Below, in pieces: positions 21,301 to 32,400 of a stretch of 64,000 bases of DNA. The stretch covers positions 5,525,501-5,589,500 of the forward strand of contig NC_066286.1 in the NCBI RefSeq assembly GCF_905404315.1, in the 5' to 3' direction. The stretch is from Leptidea sinapis (Eukaryota > Arthropoda > Insecta > Lepidoptera > Pieridae). The number at the start of each line of letters is the position of its first letter. The first letter of the stretch is position 1. The notes under the pieces are model-generated. The model saw nothing but the letters and a program-made list of their open reading frames with translations. It was not told the origin of the DNA and searched no databases. The translations under genes and the position numbers were made by a program.

Positions 21301-21560
21301 AATCAAGATGTACCCCAGGCTCGAACCTGGGATCTTCGAAAATTTATTGAATAAGGCGTTACTTTGCGGAAATCCATAATTATACAAATTATTTAAGTTT
21401 TCTTTAGTGTTAATTCCGCCAATATTTGTCTTTAAAACAATTCGACACGTGTTTCGCCTCTACACGAGGCATCCTCAGGACGTGTTGTCTCGCCAAAATC
21501 TGGCACGAGACTGAATCTTCTGCACAAAAAACATACGTGATAACCGCTGTTCCACTGCAA
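21301..21560 (-). repeat. Dispersed repeat carrying a hammerhead-like motif, copy 1
   Basis: On the - strand it contains 'ctcgtgccagattttggcga', the ribozyme-like core, then GAATTGTTTTAAAGACAAAT, 'ggcggaattaacactaaag' and 'ttatggatttccgc'. Copy 2 (39205-39420) has the same order. A T-arm-like CCCAGGCTCGAACCTGGG lies at 21314-21331. No protein frame, so the parent element (possibly Penelope-like) cannot be named. Confidence 0.55.
21444..21478 (-). ncRNA. Hammerhead ribozyme-like motif
   Basis: Read 5' to 3' on the - strand: CTGAGGA (fits the CUGANGA core), T, stem II GCCTC-GTGTA-GAGGC, then GAAA, then ACACGTGTC. The last part gives a very short stem III (AC/GT around a 4-nt loop) and puts the cleavage-site C at 21444. 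Flanks ACAACACGT and GAATTGTTTT could form a weak stem I. One T between the core and stem II is extra compared with the standard form. Such short-stem-III hammerheads are known from Penelope-like elements and retrozymes; activity is inferred, not shown. Confidence 0.6.
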
Positions 21561-22639
21561 CTGTAATGACCGTGCCGAAATATCTATATACATCTAGTAA
21601 GTAAGTGTTAGGTTATTTTCGTTACGGAATTTCTGGATTCGGTCTCCACGCTCAAGGCCCGCGATAGATGCTATGCAATAGCTTAAAAACAAATCATGAT
21701 GAACAACTCACGTAAAAGCATTATTACTTAGCAAAACTGCAAAGTATGGTAAGCTATACCTTTTGCGAATGCATTTGTAATTCCATATGTGCAGCGCTGT
21801 CTGTTTGTGTGAACCCTCCCCCACCCGCCTGCGGTCGCCTCTCCTCGTAATTCCATTTCAATTGAACTTCTCACGATTGAAAATTCATTTGAAAGCTGAC
21901 CTACTTAAAGCGCTTTGAGATATCTGATATAAATTGGAAATCTATTGCGATGCTATTTTCTTTTCTGAAATATAACTTTATTCCTTACAAATTAGTTTTA
22001 CATATACAGGGTAACGTATCCGATATGTGCAACAGTTACGGTGTAGGTACATAGCTTTGCCAAAACATTATTAAAAAATACTAATACTAAATTACTTTAA
22101 ATTTTACATTAACTAATAACAATAATATAAACTAAATCCTTACTGCCTTAGCTACCAAATCTTTACCTTAAAACTATATAAAGAGTTATATAGAAAATTT
22201 TAGGTAACTCAGCTCTCGGATACTTGTAGGGGACCTTTTATGCAATGCGACTGAGCAGGTAGGTACTCACAATTTACATTACGATTAATTGTGCTATGGA
22301 GAAAACATAGGTCATCATAACTTTATGTACCCAACAAACCACCGGTACAATGCCGGTAACTTGTAACAACTAAATCACAACTAAAGGTCGGAGAAAGGAT
22401 TTAGGCTAGAGCTGAGTCAAAGAATTTTTGCAACAAGCAAGCATTTTTACAAGGATGATAAATAAAAATTTTTTGATAGTTAGGGTAAAAGTTTCTTCGC
22501 ATTTTATATGAAAACTTAAGACGTTTTTACAAAGTCTCATTTATTCAATATCTACCCAAAACTAGTAGTTTTAGTAGGTAAGTTAAAATTATAATTGCTT
22601 TGTTTTACTAAGATTAGTTGCTTATGCTTCTATTTCCTT
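21561..22639. other. Unassigned AT-rich stretch
   Basis: A C-rich patch near 21815-21845 (CCCTCCCCCACCCGCC) stands out. No coding region, RNA gene or window repeat recognised. Confidence 0.4.
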
Positions 22640-22870
22640 GAGTTGTGGATCTCGTTCAAGTAAAGGCCTCTTCCAGTTTTATCCTTAATATTCTATTTTT
22701 GCTCTTATGCATCCAGTCTTTTCCTGCAATCTCTGTCATATCATCAGTCCACCGTCTGGCTGGTCTGCCGACTCTTCGTTTGCCTAATGTTGGTTCATCT
22801 TCTGGTTAGGATTGTTCATTGATTATCAGTATATCGTTAATACCATGCCTGCCCATTGCCACTTAAGCTT
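22640..22870 (-). pseudogene. RTE-like LINE C-terminal remnant
   Basis: The complement carries RRWTDDMTEIAGKDWMHKSK-like codons, the usual 'RW(T/V)DDI...W' tail of RTE-type polyproteins. More decayed than the other two copies. Confidence 0.55.
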
Positions 22871-23174
22871 CAGGGCTTGTGCTAGTGCAATGTTTATCAA
22901 CATCTAATTACAGTAATGTGTCATTTTGTTCGATAACTTTCTGCCACCTTTGGGTAGGTATATCATCCCGTAGCTGTAGAAATTTTGAGACTTTTGATCA
23001 AAAAACGCGACATGTAGTTTTAGCAGACAACTCCCAATGTTAACCTAAATAATTCTGAAGAGACTGAAACAGGTAGCAATCTGAAGGTGAGGGGGATGAG
23101 TGCGGATACATTAACAATTGCCAGCCAAACTCTTGAAGATGCGAATCGATGGTTCGATCCCACGATCCCAACTA

Positions 23175-23517
23175 TTACGAGTCTGTGAACCCTGACCGAT
23201 CATTGCCCACTGTCTTTTTTGGAAGTTCATGTCGAACGTGGTCCAGTATCACCAGTTGATAATATGGTATAAAATATGGTTCAGTTTCGTTACGTCTCAA
23301 TAAAGAATCACAATTCAGTACATGGTTCTGTTTTGTGTATGTACTTTTTCTCAAATATGTGTTCAATTTCCAGTCCTTCAGCTATGTCGTTGTTGCTGAT
23401 ATTTAAATTTTGCTCCACTGTTACAAAAGTGGCGTCAATATACTCTAGTGCACAATACAAGTAATAGAAATAATAGAATTCTATTAATGTATTGTGTCTG
23501 TTAAATGCGACGACCAA
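23175..23517 (-). pseudogene. Unrecognised decayed coding remnant
   Basis: One frame reads ALEYIDATFVTVEQNLNISN and DIAEGLEIEHIFEKKYIHK; a second, shifted frame continues with RRNETEPYFIPYYQLVILDH and VRHELPKK. Together they look more like protein than chance, and FIPYYQLVILDHV faintly recalls hAT-type transposase tails. I cannot name it. Confidence 0.25.
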
Positions 23518-23907
23518 TAAAGTAAGCGATATTACTTATCTGCCATCTAACATGGAAGGAACTTTTATAAATTTCTTAATTTTGATTTGTTTAATATCGG
23601 AATTTGTTAAGCTCCGAAAAAAAACAAATAATATTTTGAATCTTCTATTTTTTAAATATGAAGTTTTTATGAATAGTTTTCATTTCGAGGTGAAATTGCT
23701 TTAAAAGAAAAAGGGAACCGTTATATAAACACTGTATTGTTTGTCTGCCTGTGAGCACCTGTTAGGAGCTTTGGTTATTGAAAATAAACGTTTAGACTAC
23801 TTCCCACTGATCCGGAATCATGGAATTTTTCGAGTAGTTCTCACAGTGTCTTAGATGATCTGACAGGTAATCTCAGCACAGTGCAAGTAAAAAATCATTA
23901 TTTGTTT

Positions 23908-23966
23908 AAAAGGTACGAGGCGAGCAGGACGTTGAGCTGATGGTTATTGATACGCCTTGTACATTA
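23908..23966 (-). repeat. F1 repeat scrap
   Basis: Only the end part remains: CGAGGCGAGCAGGACGTTGA and 'tgatacgccttgtacatta'. Confidence 0.6.
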
Positions 23967-24482
23967 TATTTCTATTTGCATAAGGCCCACCAAATACAGA
24001 GAACACAAAATACATCAATGACCAGTAGTGGAGTACGTACATACCTACCGAGATTCTACGTTGTACCTTCCGTCTAATTACTACTTATAAATGAGATATA
24101 TCTTAATTAAAATGAAAAATGATTAAGTTATATATACTTCACTGTAAATAATTTATTTTTCTTAAAATGTTTCGGGAGAATATTATCATTGTTCTTTGTA
24201 AAGAAACAACAAAAAATGTAACTTATTATAATATAAATTTAAGAAAATATATTATTAAGTTCCCTCACATTTATTCGTTTATTATACCTACATTGTGCGG
24301 TATATTATGTTGTTTGATGATCATTAATCATTATAATTTAATTGGAATATTAAGATATCAAATACAGTCATATGCTTGGTGACAGAATTTTAATAACTTA
24401 ATTAAATAGAATGTTATTAGTCAGGGATAGAAGATAAACAAGGCTACATTATGCTGTGATATGTACCTAGATGAGTAATCAT

Positions 24483-24838
24483 TTCAACCGGAAGACGTCC
24501 ACTGCTGGACAAAGGCCATGATCGGTCCTACGCTGCCCTCATTCAACCTACTCCGAAAATCTTAACCAGATCATTGATCCATCTTGTGGATGAACATCCT
24601 ACCAACACTAGAACTTCCGGTACGTGGTCGCTATTCAAGGACTTTACAATGGCCATCTGTGCACCGAGCTATTCCTCTGCCCACTACCACTTCACTTTCG
24701 CAATCATTTGGGCTATGTCAGTGACTTTGGTTCTCTTACAGATCTCCTCATTTCTGATTCGATCTCGCAGGGAAACTCCGAGCATAGCCCTCTCCATTGC
24801 CCTCTGAGCGAGAACGAGCTTTCTCATAAGGCCCATAC
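24483..24838 (-). pseudogene. RTE-like LINE C-terminal remnant
   Basis: Second copy of the 20235-20615 sequence: shared CAACCGGAAGACGTCCACTG, 'ggtacgtggtcgctattca', 'gatctcctcatttctgattc' and 'gggaaactccgagcatagcc'. A segment in the middle is shorter than in the first copy. Confidence 0.65.
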
Positions 24839-25866
24839 TTAGCGATTAATAAGATTAGTGTCAGAATTACAGTAGGTACGTATAATTTTGCAAAGCTCTG
24901 TACTTTTATAGACCACGATAATTTTGTTGTGAGTGGATTTGATGAGAGATGTCCCGCGGACGTCATCAATCAAACCACAGAACAGTTTATCTTTTACCCA
25001 ATGACGTTCTATGTATTGAACGTCATTGCGTTCTCTACACATTTACCTGTTCTGTGGATCAAACCATATTTTATATAAGAATTCCCTGCAAGACAACTGT
25101 CGACTACACAAACATTACATTGCTGCGTACGCTTGGAACTCTCCCGATATTGAGGAACTTGTGCAGCGATGGCATGCAACGACGGCAATAGTGTGTCGTA
25201 TTTTTATTAGAAATTCAAACTCAAGTATCAGTCATTCGAAAATGTATAGCTCAGACACAGTACACACAAATGGACAAATGGCCCAACTGAAGACCAGCAC
25301 TTTTTTCAATCCTTACTGAGTTGGGACCATAGCTAACGTATGGTATAAAAGTTCAAGTTCTTTTTGTTAATTGTTTCTCTCTTTCATAAATATTTTAAGT
25401 CTTTGTATTTACGTATAAGTTTCAAATAAACTTTTACTCTTTCATTCTTTCTTTCTTATATTATATGCTATAGTTCGTAATAATTACCTTTGCCTAAGGT
25501 ATTCTTGAAGATTGTGATCTTATTTAAATTCTATGGCTTAGATAATTTATACGACGCGCCACGAAAGTATCTACAATATTAAAATAGCCAATATTATTAT
25601 GGGCACCTTGAGATGAATGTTTCTGGTAAGTGGAACATATAATACGGACTCGTAAATCGCTCAGCTATAGCCGACGCCTCGTAAATCTCTCTATTCATAC
25701 AATAATATTGTTGATATCATAACAAGACGAGAATCTATCCATAATAAAATCATTTTGGGCCCACGATTGACCTCGATAGGGTGCCAATAGCCATGAATAT
25801 TTAATAAGCTGCTTTTATGTAAATTAATATTGTGTGTTTTAGTACCGAATAGTAAATTAGTCTATA
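24839..25866. other. Unassigned; palindrome and transcript-like 3' end
   Basis: A 97-codon frame at 25026-25319 resembles no family I know. AATAAA at 25426, then 'ttctttctttctta', looks like a transcript or LINE 3' end. The palindrome at 24975-25057 is listed separately. Confidence 0.35.
24975..25057. repeat. Nested palindrome
   Basis: Outer arms CCACAGAACAG (24975-24985) and CTGTTCTGTGG (25047-25057) enclose inner arms ATGACGTTC (25001-25009) and GAACGTCAT (25018-25026), all perfect. Possibly a small foldback element. Confidence 0.6.
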
Positions 25867-26183
25867 TCTAATATATAAAATTCACATGTCGGGGTGTTTG
25901 TAGTCAAACTCCTTCGAAACGGCTTGAGCGATTCTCATGAATTTTTGAGTGCATATTGGGTAGGTCTGAGAATCGGACAACATCTATTTTTCATCCCCCT
26001 AAATGTTAAGGGTGGTCCACGCCAAATTTTTTTTTAATTTTTTTTACACTTCTTTTAAAATTTTGATTATGAGTCAGCATTAAAAAATACATTCAACTTT
26101 AAATTTTCACCCATCTACGATCAACAGTTACTTTTGTATCGCGATTTCAATATCGGCAATACAACGTTTGCTGAGTCAGCTAG
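25867..26183 (+). mobile_element. Helitron-like element
   Basis: A|TCTAATATATAAAATTCACA at the left and GCTGAGTCAGCTAG|T at the right. Same ends as 43338-43540, with a longer interior. No frame. Confidence 0.75.
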
Positions 26184-26262
26184 TAACATTATAATAAATA
26201 CAAGTGCTGACTCCACAAAGTTGTTTTGCCATATAGCCAATTACCAATATATGGCGGCCATA

Positions 26263-26508
26263 TAGTCCAGAAGTCAGTGGCCCTGCCTACTTGGCTAGAG
26301 GTCTCAGGTTCGAAAACCGGTAGGTGCCAAACATTTATATGATGAATATAGATGTTTGTTTCCGAGTCATGGATATTTGATATGTATTTATGGATGTTTA
26401 AGTAAGTATATTGTATTAAATATATCGTTGTCTTTTACCCATAGTACATACAGGCTATTCCGTAGTATGGGACAAGATTATTTGTATAAAAGTGTGTCAA
26501 TATTATAT
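26263..26508 (+). mobile_element. tRNA-headed SINE, copy 4 (diverged)
   Basis: Head is degraded (ATATAGTCCAGAAGTCAGTG in place of the A-box region; 'aggttcgaaaaccggtagg' at the B box). The body 'atttatatgatgaatatag' and end 'gggacaagattatttgtata' are clear. Older than copies 1 and 3. Confidence 0.7.
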
Positions 26509-26522
26509 AATATCCTATAAAT

Positions 26523-26830
26523 TAACGGCCGTTCCCAATATTCAGTCTATCTCTTACTTGAGATAAAGATCGTAACTATTGTTGACCTTTCTGTCCCAAT
26601 AAACTTATCGACCGTAACTCACCTTATCCGTACACGTTGTCTGTCAATGGGACAGCTTACCAGCGATAGAAGTTTATATGGAAATTGCAATTCACGCGTC
26701 CCAATATAAGGTGATAAGAATGGCTTGTCGGGTATATTGGGACAGCTTCAGTTACTTGACAGCTAATTACTGACAGTAGAAGCTAGTAATTTATCTCTCT
26801 CTGTAGATAGTGTATTGGGAACGGCTGTAA
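26523..26830. mobile_element. MITE with ACGGCCGTT termini (copy 2)
   Basis: Left TAACGGCCGTTCCCAATA (26523-26540) mirrors right TATTGGGAACGGCTGTAA (26813-26830). 308 bp, no frame. The interior carries repeated CCCAATA/TATTGGGA motifs (e.g. 26580, 26699, 26738), unlike copy 1. Confidence 0.7.
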
Positions 26831-27002
26831 GTACCTACCTCGCGCCCGCTCATTATATAAATTTACATATTTAATTAAATGTCACTGACTGAATTATTTG
26901 TATTGCAAGTTTATTGGTATTTCTAAGTCAAAAAAGTATAAGTTCCGGATAAGTAGCCACCAACCTTCATCTTATAGTATAAGTATTAATCCGATCGGTT
27001 CA

Positions 27003-27240
27003 GTAGAGGACAAACGAGCGTACTCGTCACTTGGTGTTAAGTGATCACCGCCGCCCTCATTCTCTTGCAACACCAGAGGAATCACAGGAGCGTTGATCTT
27101 TAAGGAAGGTGTAAGCGCTTATTTTGAAGGTACCCATTTCGTATCGTCCCGGAAACACCGCACAAGTAAGTTCATTCCACAGCTTTGTAGTACGTGGAAG
27201 AAAGCTCCTTGAAAACCGCACTGTAGAGGAGTCTTAGTAT
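27003..27240 (-). mobile_element. F2 LINE 3' end
   Basis: + strand: AGGACAAACGAGCGTACTCG, CCGCCGCCCTCATTCTCTTG, 'cattccacagctttgtagta', 'gaaagctccttgaaaaccgc'. The last codons of the polyprotein are present on the - strand but frameshifted. Confidence 0.7.
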
Positions 27241-27490
27241 AAGCGAAGGAAAAAAACCGGCTTCCCATATAGGTGAGATATGCTTGAGTTGTGAGAAGAT
27301 GAGAGCGAGTGGCTGCGGATGGACACCGATTCCAAAAATGACAATAATCGTAACTAGAATTAGATTAATTATTTAGATCGTATAAAAATACGCAATTATT
27401 TTTATACTTTTTAGTGCATATTATATCTATTGTTTTGAAATAGTGTTTATCAAGTCGATTGTTTTTTTGTTAAAAATTTTATTGAACAAT
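27241..27490 (-). repeat. F6 repeat, short relative
   Basis: Shares 'caccgattccaaaaatgaca', 'actagaattagattaatta' and 'gatatagtgtt/gaaatagtgttt' to TTTTTTTGTT with 13480-13640. The first part ('gtgagatatgcttgagttgt') is inverted relative to the copy at 13470. Strand assignment is tentative. Confidence 0.4.
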
Positions 27491-27499
27491 TCTTTTAAA

Positions 27500-27665
27500 T
27501 TTCGTAACATATTATAGTACATTTTCTGGGATTATGTTGTAAAAGCTTATACATCGCCCAATAAAGACTTATTCATTCGACTTAACCGAGTAGGCATAAC
27601 AAGTTTATGTTTGTTCCTCGTATTAACATTATGATTCTTGCAGTTTCTAGCAAATTCGTCACTAA
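27500..27665 (-). pseudogene. F3 LINE C-terminal remnant
   Basis: The + strand 'cattttctgggattatgttg', 'catcgcccaataaagactta' and 'aagtttatgtttgttcctcg' is the inverse of the coding tail at 28918-29100. Decayed. Confidence 0.6.
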
Positions 27666-27977
27666 CTAAACAATTTTTTTTATATAAACTTACAAACAAT
27701 ATTCATGAAACCACTTCAACATTTGTTGAATGTCCACTGTGACCATGAACTAAAGCAATTTTTATATGTATTTTTTTTAACAGGAAAAATAGAAACTGTA
27801 CCTTATTTAATTTTTCTGTTTCTTAATCAAATTACAGTTACTAAATAAAATTATCTTATTACATGTTAAAAACGTATACTTATGTATAGGCACTATTTAC
27901 CTTAAAAATTGAAACACAAGCGATTAAATTAATTTCATAATACCTTCCTACCTAAATAACATTTATAGTTGTTACTT
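27666..27977. other. AT-rich, nothing recognised
   Basis: No frame or repeat. Confidence 0.45.
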
Positions 27978-28255
27978 TACCAGTGGGAGGCTCCTTTGCA
28001 CAGGATGCCGGCTAGATTATGGGTACCACAACGGCGCCTATTTCTGCCGTGAAGCAGTAATGTGTAAGCACTGTTGTGTTTCGGCCTGGAGGGCGCCGTA
28101 GCTAGTGAAATTACTGGGCAAATGAGAACCAACATCTTATGTCTCTTAGTTTTTGTGTTTTTCAAGAATCCTGAGCGGCACTGCATTGGGCAGGGCGTAT
28201 TAATTACTATCGGCTGAACGTCCTGCTCACCTCGTCCCTTATTTTCATTAAAAAA
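27978..28255 (+). repeat. F1 repeat copy
   Basis: Starts ACCAGTGGGAGGCTCCTTTG and ends CGTCCCTTATTTTCATT then A-rich. About 35 bp around the left arm of the inner hairpin are deleted (near 28143). Confidence 0.8.
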
Positions 28256-28544
28256 AAAACTTCGTATTCTTGTATCGCAGTTTGTCCAATCGCATACAAT
28301 AATTATTATTAACGTCACAGTTATATTAATTATTATAGTAATTATTATTAACGTTACATAACGGCACTGTTTTCTTACAAATTAATTATTGTTTCAATTA
28401 TATTAATTGAGATGTCGTTTTCGACTATTTCAGTAGTTATTAGAAAACAATATGTTATTGTAGTATCATTACATAGATCTTTCATATTCTTTATTGCAGA
28501 ACAAACATTGGATTAACGCCCCCATCGTCACAGTTTGTTAATTT

Positions 28545-28605
28545 TTTTTTATTTCATGAAAAGGAGGACAAACGAGCGTACGGGTCACCTGGTGTTAAGT
28601 GAAAT
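28545..28605 (-). mobile_element. F2 LINE 3' UTR scrap
   Basis: Only the terminal part: 'atgaaaaggaggacaaacga', GCGTACGGGTCACCTGGTGT and TAAGTG. Confidence 0.65.
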
Positions 28606-28917
28606 TATACAAAGATATATTCATAATTTTCAGAAATCGATATTTTTAATGATAATTAAAAAAAATTTAAAACTTCTCGCACATCAAGCATAAAGTCTGA
28701 CGTTCATTTTTCAAGTAGTATGTACATATATCCTCTTCATTATAAAACCATATAAATTATATCGTTACTTAGACATTTTTGACTGTATAAATCTCACTCT
28801 TTTAGTGTTGAATGATATGTTCATCTTTAATTATTACGTATACAGAATTGTGCCTTACATAAGTTTATATAAATTTGTAATATACGTAATATTGATGATC
28901 CAAATAGAGTCCAAGAT
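28606..28917. other. AT-rich, nothing recognised
   Basis: No frame or repeat. Confidence 0.45.
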
Positions 28918-29405
28918 TATCCAGGATAGGTCATTGACTTACAATATACTAGCGTGACATTCATAATGTTAACACGAGGAACAAACATAAACTTGTTATG
29001 CCTACTACTCGGTTGGGTCGAGTTAGTAAGTCTTTTGTTGGGCGATGTATATGCTTCTACAATATGATCCCAGAAAATGTACAAAACAAATGTGTTACGA
29101 AATTTAAAAGAATTATTAAAAAACGTTTGTGTGGGAAAGTTTATTATAGCATAAACGATTTTCTTAATAACACCACGGACTGGGAAGAAAGCGAACACCC
29201 TCCTTCTCTTTAATTATAATTGTTTATTGTACGATATCACATTGTACTCCATATTTTATATTTAAAAAAAAGCCCGCTAAATTTCTAGCGCCCATTCTTC
29301 TCAGGTCTGAGGCAGTCTCTTTTGAATGGGTGGCAGTTTTTGACGTTCAATAAGTAATTTTAAATCCTATTTTGAATACAAATATTTTAATTTGAATTTG
29401 AATAT
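28918..29405 (+). mobile_element. F3 LINE: C-terminal codons plus full 3' UTR
   Basis: The frame ending at 29213 reads KLVMPTTRLGRVSKSFVGRC, CFYNMIPENVQNKCVTKFKR, IIKKRLCGKVYYSINDFLNN, then a stop after HPPSL. The 'YNMIPENV...FK..IKK.L' pattern is the usual last part of CR1/Jockey-like reverse-transcriptase proteins. The 3' UTR continues through TTCTCAGGTCTGAGGC to AAATATTTTAATTTGAATTT. This copy links the common F3 tails elsewhere in the window to a coding element. Confidence 0.8.
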
Positions 29406-29535
29406 AGACAAACAAAGCGTGCAAGAGAGAAGAATATATCTAACGGAGATACAAAAAGATAGAAAGGGAAAGCGAATCAATTATTATTGTAACGAATTTT
29501 GATTGACAAGAGTTAGTTCCTTAGTATATCTTATA
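29406..29535 (+). repeat. F9-type repeat fragment
   Basis: 'ctaacggagatacaaaaaga', 'gggaaagcgaatcaattatt', 'gtaacgaattttgattgaca'. Related pieces at 6520-6600 and 39686-39800. Confidence 0.4.
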
Positions 29536-29559
29536 ACTTTAAACGAGCAATTCTTGTAT

Positions 29560-29985
29560 ACAGGGTGGTTTTTTGAGATGGGCGGTGGCCAAGTCGGTCG
29601 AAGACTTAGAGGAAAGTCGTGAAAGGAGTCATGCCTTCGATTTTTAATAAACCAATAACTGCATATTAAGTTTTCGAGAAATCGACCAGAATGGTAAAAA
29701 AAAATATAGCATTGAATTAATGGACTCTGTTGCTGATAAGGATAAATGTTTGCAAATAAATGTCTTACTAAAAATGAAACAAAATAAAAAAAAATATGCG
29801 TTATTATTGATCGTTATCAGCAATAGAGTCCATGGGTTCAATAATACAGGCTGTAATTTTTTTGAAAAATCATTCGGGTCGATTTCCGTCAAAAGTGCAA
29901 GAAATTAAAAAAAAAGTATAAATGCAGTTATTGGTGTCTTATAAATCGAGGGCGTGACTCCTTTCACGACTAACGACTCGAATTT
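29560..29985. mobile_element. Foldback element with nested inverted repeats
   Basis: Outer arms of ~50 bp: GTCGTGAAAGGAGTCATGCC... (29616-29664) and its inverse ...GGCGTGACTCCTTTCACGAC (29922-29970). Inner arms: 'ggactctgttgctgataa' (29722-29739) and 'ttatcagcaatagagtcc' (29814-29831). So almost the whole 355-bp segment folds on itself. TACAGGGTGG at 29556-29565 resembles a Tc1/mariner end, but no partner was seen on the right. Confidence 0.65.
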
Positions 29986-30239
29986 TTGCTCGGATATTTG
30001 AATATTTAACTAGATAACCACTACCTAACGCACACACTGACAATTCCAAATTGGCTACGTATATCGGGCTATCATTTCGTTTATGCGCTAGTGCCTAGTA
30101 TATTCTATGTTTCAGTTACACAATGAAAGTTTGAGGTATCGATAGCGCAATAGTTAAAAAAACCTTCGACTCTCACGCCCCCTGGTTTTATCCTCGCCAA
30201 TGTATTTATTTTCAATTTTTCGAGTTCATCACTACATCT

Positions 30240-30639
30240 TATTAAACAAAGTCCTCCACCGCGTCTGTCTGTCTGTCTGTTCGCGATAAACACTAAAACT
30301 CCTGCACCGATTTTCTGATAGCACCAATAGATAGCGTGGTTCTTGAGGAAGGTTTAAGTATTTAATTTGTTAAGTTTTTGTATATATTTTTAAATTAATG
30401 AATGGTTCTTGTTGGAGGTGTCGGAAAAAAATAAGCCGTCTGGGAGCATTCAACGAAAACGATGTCTAAACCCTTTGAGCTATAACAAAATAATGTATTG
30501 TGGAATTGTGTATCTTATTTAGATCTCCAGAAAAGTCTGCGATGGCATATGTCTATCTATTAAGGATAAAATAATATATCCATTTTAATATTTTTTTCTA
30601 CTGACAGAACAGACATTGTTCAGCTGTTGGATCAGCTAG
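30240..30639 (+). mobile_element. Helitron-like fragment
   Basis: Contains a TCTG tandem (GTCTGTCTGTCTGTCTG), 'aactcctgcaccgattttct' and ends GTTGGATCAGCTAG followed by A. The 5' TC end is not clear. Confidence 0.5.
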
Positions 30640-30649
30640 AATAATATTA

Positions 30650-32400
30650 ATTGTAAGTTTATTAGATGCTGTCTCAGGTCGACAATGCTCTTATGATTTC
30701 TCTGGTAATGCAGAAGACTATGACAGTAACGGCCGTGGTGATCACTCCAGATAAGCGGTGTTATGTATAAGGCACCTGGACTAGATGGTAATAAAGTAAG
30801 TGAACTTAAACTAGCAAACCAATATCTGGCCTTACCAATTGCAAATTTAATAAACTGTAGCGTCGAAACAGGCGATTTTCCTAATGACCTCAAAATAGGT
30901 TGTGTAAGACCAATGTACAAAAAGGGTCATCACGAAAATTATACGAACTACAGGCCAATTACTTTACTTTCTGCAATTGACAAAATCATAGAAAGAATCG
31001 TGTGTGATCAGGTTCATCAATTCTATCAAAAGAAAGAGGTAATTAGTAGCAATCAATTTGGGTTTCAAGCGGGTAAAAGTGCAAGAGACCTCCTATGTTC
31101 TTTCACTGACGAGGTAAATGCTCACTTAAACAACAAAAAAATTGCACTGGCCCTATTTATTGACTTTTCGCGGGCATTGACCATTCTATTCTTCTTGACA
31201 AATTACTACAAATAGGGATTCGAGACAACTTATATCGATGGTTTTCAGCTTATATCGCCAATAGATGTCAAGTCGTTGTTCTAAATGATTTGAAATCTGC
31301 TACTATGTGTATTCCTTCAGGAGTCCCACAAGGATCCATTCTGGGCACCCTCTTATTTAATATTTTCGTAAATGACATATCCTCTAATTTTAATCATTCC
31401 AAAATAATACTATACGCCGACGATATGAAAATACTTTGCCCGGTTAATTGTGTTAGAGACGCTGAACCTTACAAACTGATCTAGATAAATTTGTTAGATA
31501 TTCTGCAGAACACAAATTAGATCTCAATATTTCAAAATGCTTTATTTGCACATATACTAGAAAACAGAATGTCATACATGAAAATTACTCAATATCTGGA
31601 ACATCAATAACAAGAGTATCATCCATTAAAGATCTCGGAGTCATCTTTGATTCAAAGCTTCTATTTGATCTACACATAAACAATATAATCATTAAGGCTA
31701 ATAAAACATTAGGGTTTATCATAAGGATGTGTTCTGAACTAACATCAATTAAACTGATGAAAATATTATACTGTGCTTACGTTCGTAGCCATCTAGAATA
31801 CGCATCTCAAGTATGGAATCCAGTTTATAATGTGTACATTAACCGCATTGAATCAATACAGAAAAGATTCATACATTACTTACAATTCCGTACAAAAAAC
31901 TATTACCATAATTACATGTCACGCTGTAAAAAAATTTCATTTTTTGCCTCTCCAAGAAAGGCGACGTGTTGCAGACATTACTTATATACTAAATATAGCA
32001 AACGGTAGAGTTAACTGTGCAGAACTGCTAGAGCAGATTGGCTTACGAACCACTGTCAGCTCCCAAAGGCGGGGCAATCTACTTGAAATACAATCAGCAA
32101 AATGTAATTATAGACAGAACAGTTTTCTTATAAGAGCATGCAAAGTTTATAATGAAGTTAATAGTGAATACGATCTTGACTTATTCAAGACACCATTTCA
32201 ATTTAGAGGTCAAGTAAATAAAAACTTTTTTTTTATATAAAGCAAGGTAGGTTATAATTAAAATAAGTTAAAATGTTATTATTTGTGAAAACTTGTAAAT
32301 AGCTATCTGCTGTATAATAGATTAATTTTTAATATGTATTTAGCTGTAAGTTTTCTAAAGTTGTAAATTAAAAAATAAAATAAATTCCATAAATAAAAAC
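30650..32400 (+). pseudogene. LINE reverse transcriptase, frameshifted and 5' truncated
   Basis: RT domain pieces appear in order. YKAPGLDGNKVS is followed by PNDLKIGCVRPMYKKG, YTNYRPITLLSAIDKIIERI, SSNQFGFQAGKSARDLL and motif A FIDFSRA (frame 1, to ~31180). Then, in another frame, IPSGVPQGSILGTLLFNIFV (motif B) and LYADDMKIL (motif C). Then LKDLGVIFDSKLLFDLHI-like codons, CAYVRSHLEYASQVWNPVY, and a tail ending at 32240 (CKVYNEVNSEYDLDLFKTPF). At least three frameshifts: near 31180-31260, 31470 and 31960. Endonuclease missing. A CR1/Jockey-like element, dead. Confidence 0.9.

Larger units (their letters stand above)
22871..24482. other. Long stretch with little recognised
   Basis: Contains two adjoining - strand frames at 23175-23517, described separately, and an F1 scrap (23908-23966). 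The rest is AT-rich without features I can support. Confidence 0.4.

Noticed and set aside
21301..21345. tRNA gene suggested by CCCAGG...CCTGGG T-arm
   Set aside because: Only a T-arm-like hairpin is visible; no D-arm or acceptor partner was found.
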